Source: Bacteroidota bacterium
GTDB taxonomy: Bacteria > Bacteroidota > Bacteroidia > UKL13-3
Assembly: GCA_018883485.1 (NCBI GenBank)
Contig: VEQB01000132.1
Span: 1 to 6,516, forward strand
DNA length: 6,516 bases
Reading direction: 5' to 3'
Below, piece by piece: positions 1-6,362 of the stretch (positions are counted from its first letter, which is position 1; each line of letters starts with the position of its first letter). The notes under the pieces are model-generated. The model was not told the DNA's origin and ran no database searches. It was given only the letters and a program-made list of their open reading frames with translations. Both the position numbers and the translations under genes were made by a program.

Positions 1-88
1 CTACAGAGTAGCCTTTATTGGTTAAAAACAAAATATGGGGCTTTAATAAATCAATTTCATCATCTGCCCAAAGAATGGTTGCGTTCAT
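1..88 (-). CDS. porX: PorX-like response regulator, N-terminus only (partial at left edge)
   Basis: The minus strand reads ATG at 88-86 and stays open to the window edge, giving 29 residues that begin MNATILWADDEIDLL and continue KPHILFLTNKGYSV. This is the first beta strand, the acidic pair (D9, D10) and the first helix of a response-regulator receiver domain. The ILWADDEIDLLKPHI wording matches, from memory, the start of the Bacteroidota PorX family, in which a receiver domain is followed by a PglZ alkaline-phosphatase-like domain. PorX works with the sensor PorY in control of the type IX secretion system in Porphyromonas. The phosphoacceptor Asp and the PglZ domain lie outside the window, so the full architecture is inferred. 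The gene diverges from the HD-domain gene across 41 bp. Another receiver-domain protein is possible but less likely. Confidence 0.72.
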   Translation of the reverse strand, partial: MNATILWADDEIDLLKPHILFLTNKGYSV

Positions 89-95
89 ATATTTA

Positions 96-103
96 TATAT
101 TTG
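96..103 (+). promoter_or_regulatory. Candidate Bacteroidota -7 element (TATATTTG) before the HD-lpx operon
   Basis: TATATTTG exactly fits the Bacteroidota primary-sigma -7 consensus TAnnTTTG and lies 26 bp before the GTG start, which would leave a short leader. A TTG at 79-81 could serve as the -33 element, but the spacing of 14 bp is shorter than the usual roughly 19 bp and it lies inside the divergent porX coding region. The region is very AT-rich, so a chance match is possible. Confidence 0.38.
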
Positions 104-129
104 CAAAATAACACAATTTTAATCAACTA

Positions 130-1371
130 GTGGCGCTTAATAAACTTAAGAATTTTAATGACCCTGTTTACGGCTTTGTTAGCATACCCTGCGACTTAGT
201 TTACGACATTATTGCTCATCCGTGGTTCCAGCGTTTACGAAGGATAAAGCAGTTGGGTTTGTCTAATTATGTGTATCCAGGTGCTCAGCATACCCGGTTT
301 CAACATGTAATTGGAGCTATGAGCTTAACCCAAAATGCGGTGCTAACTTTAGAACAAAAGGGGGTGGCCATTAGCCAAGAAGAGAAGGAAGCGGTTTATG
401 CCGCTATTTTGTTACATGATATTGGGCATGGCCCCTTTTCGCATACCCTAGAGCATATTCTAGTGAAAGGTCTTTCTCATGAGCAAATTTCCTTGCACCT
501 TATGCAACTATTAAATAAGGAAATGGAGGGACGTTTAGACTTGTGTATAGATATTTTTACAAACAAGTATAAAAAACGTTTTTTACATCAATTGGTAAGC
601 AGCCAATTAGATATGGATAGGCTGGATTACCTGCGCCGTGATAGCTTTTTTTCTGGCGTGCAAGAAGGCGTGGTTGGGCAAGACAGAATTATTAAAATGT
701 TAAATGTGTTTGAAGGCGAATTGGTAATAGATGAAAAGGGTATTTATAGTATAGAAAAGTTTTTAATTGCCAGAAGGTTAATGTATTGGCAAGTGTACTT
801 GCACAAAACGGTAATTGCCGCAGAAAGTATTTTGGTTAAAGCCTTGGAAAGAGCTTTTTACTTGGCAGCAAATGGCGTTAAACTGTTTGCCTCGCCTGCC
901 TTTGCGTATTTTTTATACCAACAACCGCATGCAACCAGATTTTTTTCTGATAAAGAGGGAATTTCCAATTATACCCAAATAGACGACGATGATATTATGA
1001 CCTCTATTAAAGTTTGGTGTAACCATGAAGACAAAATACTGAGTGAACTTTGTTTGATGCTGCGCGATAGGCAATTGCCCAAGGTTGTGATTGCTAGTGA
1101 GGCTTTTGGAGAAGAAAAAATTAAGGCCATGCGAAACAAGTTGATGCTTTTGAAAAATATCTCAGAGGAAGAAACACATAGTTTCATCTTTACAGATTCT
1201 GTTAAAAATAGAGCCTATAGCCTCGACCATTTTCATATCAATATTCTTTATAAGGATGGTTATGTAGTGGATATAGCAAAAGCCTCCGACCAATACAATA
1301 TTGAAACCTTGGCCAAGTCTGTAACAAAATATTTTCTTTGTTTCCCTAAATCTCTCGAAAAAAGTAACTGA
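130..1371 (+). CDS. HD-domain phosphohydrolase (dNTPase/SAMHD1-like, YwfO-type family)
   Basis: A 413-residue soluble protein of the HD superfamily, with no signal peptide or membrane segment. The N-terminal region has DPVYGFVSIP (11-20) and PWFQRLRRIKQLG (31-43), both typical of this family. The metal-site residues are in place: H59 in TRFQH, H96-D97 in LLHDIGHGPFSH, and D163 in SSQLDMDRLDYLRRD (157-171), which I align with the SAMHD1 set H167, H206/D207 and D311. Relatives hydrolyse dNTPs or other nucleotides, but the substrate here cannot be read from sequence. The C-terminal 200 residues are helical and less conserved. The GTG at 130 is chosen because an in-frame stop lies at 109-111, family conservation begins near residue 8, and the first in-frame ATG (codon 64) would remove conserved sequence including H59. 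It stops 2 bp before lpxD and probably heads the operon. A direct role in lipid A synthesis is not known. Confidence 0.9.
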   Translation: MALNKLKNFNDPVYGFVSIPCDLVYDIIAHPWFQRLRRIKQLGLSNYVYPGAQHTRFQHVIGAMSLTQNAVLTLEQKGVAISQEEKEAVYAAILLHDIGHGPFSHTLEHILVKGLSHEQISLHLMQLLNKEMEGRLDLCIDIFTNKYKKRFLHQLVSSQLDMDRLDYLRRDSFFSGVQEGVVGQDRIIKMLNVFEGELVIDEKGIYSIEKFLIARRLMYWQVYLHKTVIAAESILVKALERAFYLAANGVKLFASPAFAYFLYQQPHATRFFSDKEGISNYTQIDDDDIMTSIKVWCNHEDKILSELCLMLRDRQLPKVVIASEAFGEEKIKAMRNKLMLLKNISEEETHSFIFTDSVKNRAYSLDHFHINILYKDGYVVDIAKASDQYNIETLAKSVTKYFLCFPKSLEKSN

Positions 1372-1373
1372 TT

Positions 1374-2411
1374 ATGAAAATTAGCATTAATGAATTAGCC
1401 CAATTGTTAAAAGGAAAAGTAGAGGGGGATGGAACCCAACAAGTGCATACGGTTTGTAAAATAGAAGAAGGTTTTGCAGGGGCCTTATCTTTTTTAGCAA
1501 ATACAAAATATGAGGAGTATATCTACACTACGCAAGCCAGTGCTGTGTTGGTAAACAAGGAATTTGCACCTTCAAAATTGGTTCAAACCACATTAATAAG
1601 AGTAGATAATGCTTACGAAGCGTTTACTTACTTATTAGAAAAGTTTAATAGTGTTAGTCAATCTTTAAAGGGCATAGAGGCCAATAGTTTTGTTGAACCA
1701 AGCGCAGTTTTAGGAAAGGATGTTTATTTAGGCGCATTTTCTTATGTCTCTAAAAATGTGGAGATAGGAGATTATTCTAAAGTTTATCCACAGGTATTTT
1801 TAGGAGCAGATGTGAAGATTGGAAAGAACTGCATTATTTACCCGGGAGTTAAAATATACCATGGATGCGAGTTAGGGGATAATTGCATTATTCATGCGGG
1901 CACTATAATTGGAAGTGATGGTTTTGGATTTGCTCCATTAGCAGATAGATCTTACAAAAAAATACCACAAACAGGCAATGTTGTTATTGAAAATAATGTG
2001 GAGATAGGCGCCAATTGCGCTATTGATAGGGCAACTATGGGAACAACACGCATTGAAGAAGGTGCAAAATTGGATAATTTAATTCAGATTGCGCATAATG
2101 TTGTGGTGGGTAAACATACTGTTATGGCGGGTCAATCTGGTATTGCAGGCAGTACCAAATTAGGACCATATTGTGTAGTAGGAGGGCAGGTTGCCATTGC
2201 TGGCCATATAACCATAGCCGATGGAAACCAATTTGGTGGGCAATCTGGCGTTTTAGCAGGCATTAAAGAATCTAATGGCAAGTGGTTTGGCTCTCCAGCC
2301 TTTGAGGTGAAGGATTATTTAAGGGCTACTGCCATTTTTAGGAAGCTGCCAGAGCTGCAAAAAAGGCTAAATGCCCTAGAAAATGAGCTTAAGCAACTGA
2401 AGGGTGAATAA
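1374..2411 (+). CDS. lpxD: UDP-3-O-(3-hydroxyacyl)glucosamine N-acyltransferase LpxD
   Basis: LpxD transfers a 3-hydroxyacyl chain from acyl carrier protein to the 2-amino group of UDP-3-O-acylglucosamine in the cytoplasm, the third step of lipid A synthesis. The 345-residue length is normal. Residues 1-100 form the uridine-binding domain (LSFLANTKYEEYIYTTQASAV, 38-58). Residues about 103-300 are hexapeptide repeats of a left-handed beta helix, including IGSDGFGFAP (179-188) and IQIAHNVVVG (237-246). H241 matches the catalytic His (H239 in E. coli), and H278 in IAGHIT matches the second conserved His. Residues 316-345 form the C-terminal helix of the trimer (FRKLPELQKRLNALENELKQ). The ATG lies 2 bp after the HD gene stop, suggesting coupled translation. 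It is followed by lpxC-fabZ after 46 bp. No odd residues were seen. Confidence 0.97.
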   Translation: MKISINELAQLLKGKVEGDGTQQVHTVCKIEEGFAGALSFLANTKYEEYIYTTQASAVLVNKEFAPSKLVQTTLIRVDNAYEAFTYLLEKFNSVSQSLKGIEANSFVEPSAVLGKDVYLGAFSYVSKNVEIGDYSKVYPQVFLGADVKIGKNCIIYPGVKIYHGCELGDNCIIHAGTIIGSDGFGFAPLADRSYKKIPQTGNVVIENNVEIGANCAIDRATMGTTRIEEGAKLDNLIQIAHNVVVGKHTVMAGQSGIAGSTKLGPYCVVGGQVAIAGHITIADGNQFGGQSGVLAGIKESNGKWFGSPAFEVKDYLRATAIFRKLPELQKRLNALENELKQLKGE

Positions 2412-2457
2412 AAAATATAAATAAGTAAGCTGCTTTTCGTTTTTTTGCAGAATTATT
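2412..2457 (+). other. Intergenic gap between lpxD and lpxC-fabZ (AT-rich, 46 bp)
   Basis: This is the widest gap inside the gene run. It is A-rich then T-rich, with a seven-T run before GCAG. A four-base inverted repeat (CTGC at 2430-2433, GCAG at 2447-2450) is too weak to call a terminator, and no TAnnTTTG element is present. It may simply be the AT-rich, Shine-Dalgarno-free leader typical of Bacteroidota. Whether a second promoter drives lpxC here cannot be told from the sequence. Confidence 0.4.
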
Positions 2458-3846
2458 ATGAAGCAAACAACTATTGCAAAATCGGTTAGTTTAGAGGGCG
2501 TTGGCCTTCATACGGGGCAAAATGTGCATATGACTTTCATTCCAGCTGTAGCAGATTATGGAATTAAATTCCAAAGAACAGACTTGGAAGGGCAACCTTT
2601 TGTGGATGCCGATGTAGACAATGTGGTAGATACCTCTAGAGGAACTACCATTGAACAAAATGGTGCTAGAATTGCTACGGTAGAGCATGTAATGGCAGCG
2701 CTAGCAGGGCTAGAAATAGACAATTGTGTGGTTCAAATTGATGGGGGTGAAACTCCTATAATGGATGGTAGCTCTCGCTTTTTTATGAAGGCTTTGCGTG
2801 ATGCTGGAATTAAAGAATTGGATGCCGAAAGAGAGTATTTTACAGTGCCTCAAAATATTTATTACACAGAAGATGATCGCAATGTAGAAATGATTGCCAT
2901 GCCTTTAGACGATTATCGTTTAACTGTAATGGTAGATTATAATTCTCCGGTATTGGGCAGTCAGCATGCTTCTATAACCAGTTTAAAGGAGTTTGAAACA
3001 GACATTTCTAGTTGCCGTACTTTTTGTTTTTTACACGAATTGGAGCTCTTATACAACAATGGATTAATTCGTGGCGGAGATCTTAATAATGCTATTGTTA
3101 TTGTAGATCGTGTTATTGAAGACAGTGAGCTAGATCATTTGGCTAAGATGTTTAATAAGCCAAAGGTAGAAGTAAAGAAGGAAGGCATTTTAAACAATGT
3201 AGATTTGCGTTTTCACAACGAACCAGCACGTCATAAACTTTTAGATTTAATTGGAGATTTAGCCTTAATTGGAACCCCAATTAAAGCCCAAATTATGGCA
3301 GCAAGGCCGGGGCATGCCGCCAATGTAGCTTTTGGAAAAAAGATAAAAGCACTTATTAAGAAAACCAGAAGTTCGCATAGAGTGCCTAAGAACGACCCTT
3401 CCAAGCCGGTGTTATATCAAGCCCAAGATATTGAGAAATTATTGCCGCATAGGTTTCCATTTTTATTAGTGGATAAAGTACTAGAAATGGGAGCCAACCA
3501 TATTATTGCCATCAAAAATGTAACCTCTAATGAGCCATTCTTTCAAGGCCATTTCCCAGGTAATCCAATTATGCCAGGTGTGCTAATTATAGAAGCTATG
3601 GCGCAAGCTGGTGGTGTTTTGGTGCTTTCTAAAGTGGAAGACCCAGAAAACTATTCTACTTACTTTATGAAAATAGATAATGCTAAATTTAAAGAAAAGG
3701 TGGTGCCAGGTGATACTTTAGTATTTAGATTAGATTTAACAGCACCTATACGCCGCGGTGTTTGTGTGATGAAAGGAAGTGCTTTTGTAGGCGAAAAATT
3801 AGTGGCAGAAGCCGAGCTTATGGCTCAGGTTGCAAAAAGTAAATAA
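2458..3846 (+). CDS. lpxC/fabZ: Bifunctional LpxC deacetylase / FabZ (3R)-hydroxyacyl-ACP dehydratase
   Basis: This 462-residue protein joins two normally separate enzymes. Residues 1-305 are LpxC, the zinc deacetylase acting on UDP-3-O-acyl-GlcNAc in the committed lipid A step. E76 and H77 in TVEHVMAALAG are the catalytic base and first zinc ligand. H259 and D263 in ARHKLLDLIGDL complete the zinc site, and H286 in PGHAANV is the second catalytic His. T188 in CRTF is also conserved. Residues 306-319 are a basic, polar linker. Residues 320-462 are FabZ, with LLPHRFPFLLVDKV (328-341) and GHFPGNPIMPGVLIIEAMAQ (364-383). H365 and E379, 14 apart as in FabZ, are the catalytic pair. Both halves keep their active sites. 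The fusion is known in Bacteroidota and puts two consumers of the 3-hydroxyacyl-ACP branch in a 1:1 ratio. About 24 residues (219-242) are extra relative to E. coli LpxC. Confidence 0.97.
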   Translation: MKQTTIAKSVSLEGVGLHTGQNVHMTFIPAVADYGIKFQRTDLEGQPFVDADVDNVVDTSRGTTIEQNGARIATVEHVMAALAGLEIDNCVVQIDGGETPIMDGSSRFFMKALRDAGIKELDAEREYFTVPQNIYYTEDDRNVEMIAMPLDDYRLTVMVDYNSPVLGSQHASITSLKEFETDISSCRTFCFLHELELLYNNGLIRGGDLNNAIVIVDRVIEDSELDHLAKMFNKPKVEVKKEGILNNVDLRFHNEPARHKLLDLIGDLALIGTPIKAQIMAARPGHAANVAFGKKIKALIKKTRSSHRVPKNDPSKPVLYQAQDIEKLLPHRFPFLLVDKVLEMGANHIIAIKNVTSNEPFFQGHFPGNPIMPGVLIIEAMAQAGGVLVLSKVEDPENYSTYFMKIDNAKFKEKVVPGDTLVFRLDLTAPIRRGVCVMKGSAFVGEKLVAEAELMAQVAKSK

Positions 3847-3848
3847 GC

Positions 3849-4631
3849 ATGATTCATAACTTGGCATTTGTTAATCCTGAAGCTAAAATAGGTGAAAATG
3901 TAAGCATTGATCCTTTCGCTGTAATCCATAATGATGTGGAAATTGGCGATGGAACTTGGATAGGTTCTAATGTAACGGTTTATCCAGGCGCTAGAATTGG
4001 AAAGAATTGTAAGATTTTTCCTGGTGCAGTTATTTCTGCTGTGCCACAAGATTTAAAATTTGATGGAGAAGAAACGCTTGTTATCATTGGCGATAACACA
4101 ACCATTAGAGAGTGTGTAACCTTAAATCGTGGTACTAAAGATAAGTTTAAAACAGAAGTTGGTTCAAACTGTTTAATTATGGCTTACTCGCATTTAGCCC
4201 ACGATTGTGTTGTAGGTAACAATGTAATTATTGCCAACGGAGTGCAAGTTGCTGGGCATGTTACCATTCAAGATTATGCAAGAATTGGCGGCTTATCTGC
4301 TATTCATCAATTTGGTTTGGTTGGCAGAAATGTTATGATTGAAGGTGGAAGTATGGTAAGCAAAGATGTTCCTCCTTTTGTTAAGGCTGGCAGATATCCA
4401 TTAACCTACGAAGGTGTGAATGCGGTTGGTTTGCGCAGGGCCGGTTTTAGTAACGAAAAAATTACGGAGATTCAAGATATTTATAGAGTACTTTTTGTAC
4501 ATAATAATAATCTTAGCAAGGCTTTAACCATTGCAGAAAATCAATTTGCGCCAAGTGCAGAGCGTGATGAAATACTCTCTTTTATACGTAATTCTGAACG
4601 TGGTGTTTTAAAGGGTTTTAACAGTAAGTAA
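3849..4631 (+). CDS. lpxA: UDP-N-acetylglucosamine 3-O-acyltransferase LpxA
   Basis: LpxA performs the first, reversible step of lipid A synthesis, moving a 3-hydroxyacyl chain from ACP to the 3-OH of UDP-GlcNAc. The 260 residues are full length for the family. Residues 1-180 are hexapeptide repeats of a left-handed beta helix (for example ARIGKNCKIFPGAVI, 48-62). Further landmarks are VPQDLKFDGEET (65-76) and TLNRGTKD (91-98). The sequence SHLAHDCVVG (114-123) carries H115 and the catalytic H118, matching E. coli H122 and H125. IHQFG (152-156) contains H153, matching E. coli H160. Residues 181-260 form the C-terminal helical domain with NAVGLRRAGFS (191-201). By this alignment G166 matches E. 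coli G173, the acyl-chain ruler position. The gene starts 2 bp after the lpxC-fabZ stop, so the two are probably translated together. No anomalies were seen. Confidence 0.97.
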   Translation: MIHNLAFVNPEAKIGENVSIDPFAVIHNDVEIGDGTWIGSNVTVYPGARIGKNCKIFPGAVISAVPQDLKFDGEETLVIIGDNTTIRECVTLNRGTKDKFKTEVGSNCLIMAYSHLAHDCVVGNNVIIANGVQVAGHVTIQDYARIGGLSAIHQFGLVGRNVMIEGGSMVSKDVPPFVKAGRYPLTYEGVNAVGLRRAGFSNEKITEIQDIYRVLFVHNNNLSKALTIAENQFAPSAERDEILSFIRNSERGVLKGFNSK

Positions 4632-4642
4632 ATTTTTATCCC

Positions 4643-5272
4643 TTGCAGGTTGAGCTCATCGATATTGGTAAACGCTTTAACAGGCAATGGATTTTTAAAG
4701 GTATTAACCATACTTTTCTAAGCAATTCTGCCACTGCCTTAACAGGTAATAATGGCAGCGGGAAATCTACTTTACTACAACTCATTTATAACTTTCAAAC
4801 CTTTAGTAAGGGGAATATTTCTTATACCTTTAACCAAGAGTTGTTAACAGAAGAAGCCCTTCAAGGGCAGATGGTTTTTGCCGCTCCTTACTTAGACTTG
4901 CCAGAAGAGTTTACGCTCAATGAAATGCTTGCTTTTCACTTTAAATTATTACCACTGTGCCTTGGTTCAAACCTGAGCGAAATACTTTTAAATAGCGGCC
5001 TACAAGGCAATGAGCATAAATTTATAAAGCATTTTTCTTCTGGTATGAAACAACGTTTAAAGCTTGTTTTGGCCTTATTTAGTGATACGCCACTATTGTT
5101 GTTAGATGAGCCTTGCACCAATTTAGACGAGAAAGGCACTGCTTGGTACAGAGATACCATTCAATCTCAATTAGGCAAACGCACCATTATTATAGCCAGC
5201 AACCAAACACAAGAATATGATTTTTGTACTCAGGTTTTAAATGTTACTTCTTTTAAGCCTTTAGCAATTTAG
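4643..5272 (+). CDS. Orphan ABC-type ATP-binding protein, single domain
   Basis: A 209-residue nucleotide-binding domain with no fused or adjacent permease. It has Walker A GNNGSGKST (35-43), an ABC signature variant FSSGMKQRLKL (131-141), Walker B LLLLDEP (151-157) with catalytic E156, and a D-loop TNLD (159-162). Two positions are unusual. The Q-loop region reads VFAAPYLDL (78-86) with no Gln, and the H-loop region reads IIIASNQTQE (182-191) with Asn-Gln where the switch His is expected. The size and short form recall the CcmA-like group of small ATPases, but no cytochrome c genes are near, so I give no symbol. The TTG start is the only usable one: an in-frame stop lies at 4625-4627 and the first ATG comes after Walker A. 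It begins 11 bp after lpxA and its last 20 bp overlap the end of convergent lpxB. A link to lipid transport is possible only by position. Confidence 0.85.
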   Translation: MQVELIDIGKRFNRQWIFKGINHTFLSNSATALTGNNGSGKSTLLQLIYNFQTFSKGNISYTFNQELLTEEALQGQMVFAAPYLDLPEEFTLNEMLAFHFKLLPLCLGSNLSEILLNSGLQGNEHKFIKHFSSGMKQRLKLVLALFSDTPLLLLDEPCTNLDEKGTAWYRDTIQSQLGKRTIIIASNQTQEYDFCTQVLNVTSFKPLAI

Positions 5273-6362
5273 CAATCTCTTTTGCAGCTTTGTTGGCTGC
5301 ATCTTCGTTACCAAACAAATCGTTTAAAGCGGCATAATCTTGTAATAAAGTTTTATACTTTAAACCTCCAGGTAAAATATATTTCAACTCCTGAAAAATA
5401 CGCTCTGGGCTTAAGTCTTTTTGAATTAATTCTACCACCACCAATTTATCTAAATTAAGATTAACCAAGGAAGCATATTTAACTTTTACCACTCTTTTTG
5501 CAATGGCATAAGTAATTGGATTAGCTGCATACACACAAACTTGTGGTATACCTAAAATTGCTGTTTCCAAAGAGGCTGTTCCACTACAAACCACCGCAGC
5601 TGTAGCATGTTTTAAAATTTGATGCGTTTCTCCAAATACAAGTGATATTTGTTTATCTAAATAAATGGCATAAAACTCCTTGCTTAACCCAGGGGCACCT
5701 GCAATTACAAATTGATACTCTGGATAATGATTGGCGGCACTTAGCATAATGGGCAACATTATTTTTACCTCTTGTTTTCTGCTTCCAGGCAACAAAGCTA
5801 TGAGTGGTTTATCTTTATCTAGTTTGTTTTTGTTGTAAAAGTCTGGGTCGCTATGCAATTGTTTTAATTGTTCAACCAAAGGGTTTCCAACATAAACCGA
5901 CTTCACCATCCACTTTTTAAAATAGTTGGCTTCAAATGGAAAAATGAGTAGGAGTAAGTCAACATACTTTTCTAGTTTTTTACCTCTTGCCTCATTCCAA
6001 GCCCAAATTTTTGGCGCAATATAGTAGCAAGTTTTAATCCCATTTTCTTTACCAAACTTTGCCATACGCATGTTAAAACCCGGGTAATCTACCAAGATTA
6101 ATACATCGGGTTTAAAGCTAAGAATATCTGCTTTACAGCGGTTTATATTGCCTTTAATTTCTCTAATTTTGAGCAGCACTTCCAAAAATCCCATGATGGC
6201 AATGTCTTTGTAATGTTGCTTTAAGCCGGGTGCAATTTCGGCCATAGCATCACCTCCCCAATATTCAAATGCTGCACTAGGGTCGTTATTTAAAATACCT
6301 CGCATCAATTGTGATGCAAGCAAATCTCCACTAGCCTCTCCTGCAATTAAAAAATATTTCAT
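5253..6362 (-). CDS. lpxB: Lipid-A-disaccharide synthase LpxB
   Basis: LpxB, a GT-B fold glycosyltransferase of family GT19, joins UDP-2,3-diacylglucosamine to lipid X to make the tetra-acyl disaccharide 1-phosphate at the inner face of the cytoplasmic membrane. The 369 residues are close to the usual 380. Landmarks in order are GEASGDLL (8-15), IMGFLEVL (56-63), VDYPGFNMRMAK (91-102), YYIAPKIWAWNEARGKKL (113-130), FPFEANYF (141-148), GNPLVE (159-164), LLPGSRKQEV (190-199), CSGTASLETAILGIP (259-273, sugar-nucleotide binding) and NPITYAIAKR (281-290) with YASLVNL (296-302). The ATG at 6362-6360 overlaps the stop of the preceding gene (ATGA), which suggests co-translation with it rather than with the other lpx genes. 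Its 3' end overlaps the convergent ABC gene by 20 bp. Confidence 0.97.
   Translation of the reverse strand: MKYFLIAGEASGDLLASQLMRGILNNDPSAAFEYWGGDAMAEIAPGLKQHYKDIAIMGFLEVLLKIREIKGNINRCKADILSFKPDVLILVDYPGFNMRMAKFGKENGIKTCYYIAPKIWAWNEARGKKLEKYVDLLLLIFPFEANYFKKWMVKSVYVGNPLVEQLKQLHSDPDFYNKNKLDKDKPLIALLPGSRKQEVKIMLPIMLSAANHYPEYQFVIAGAPGLSKEFYAIYLDKQISLVFGETHQILKHATAAVVCSGTASLETAILGIPQVCVYAANPITYAIAKRVVKVKYASLVNLNLDKLVVVELIQKDLSPERIFQELKYILPGGLKYKTLLQDYAALNDLFGNEDAANKAAKEIAKLLKA

Noticed and set aside
104..111. TTATTTTG on the minus strand as a -7 element for porX
   Set aside because: It has a mismatch at the key TA pair and no well-spaced -33 element, so it is not supported.
969..1187. Minus-strand open frame of 72 codons inside the HD gene
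   Set aside because: It lies wholly within a well-supported gene on the other strand, and its Ser/Leu/Ile-rich product has no recognisable motif.
2430..2450. CTGC...GCAG pairing with a T-run in the lpxD-lpxC gap, considered as a terminator or attenuator
   Set aside because: The stem is four bases with a 13-base loop, and the T-run lies inside the loop, not after the stem.
2491..2688. Minus-strand open frame of 65 codons inside the LpxC region
   Set aside because: It is antisense to conserved LpxC sequence and shows no protein-like motif, so it is a shadow frame.
3825..4049. Minus-strand open frame of 74 codons over the lpxC-fabZ/lpxA junction
   Set aside because: It is antisense to the conserved FabZ end and LpxA hexapeptide repeats, with low-complexity composition and no motif.
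4936..5160. Minus-strand open frame of 74 codons inside the ABC gene
   Set aside because: It is antisense to the signature and Walker B region, which are clearly coding on the plus strand.
5283..5301. Inverted repeat TGCAGC...GCTGCA near the convergent gene ends, considered as a terminator
   Set aside because: The stem is only 6 bp, no T-run follows on either strand, and it encodes the Ala-Ala-Asn-Lys-Ala-Ala segment of LpxB, which explains the repeat.
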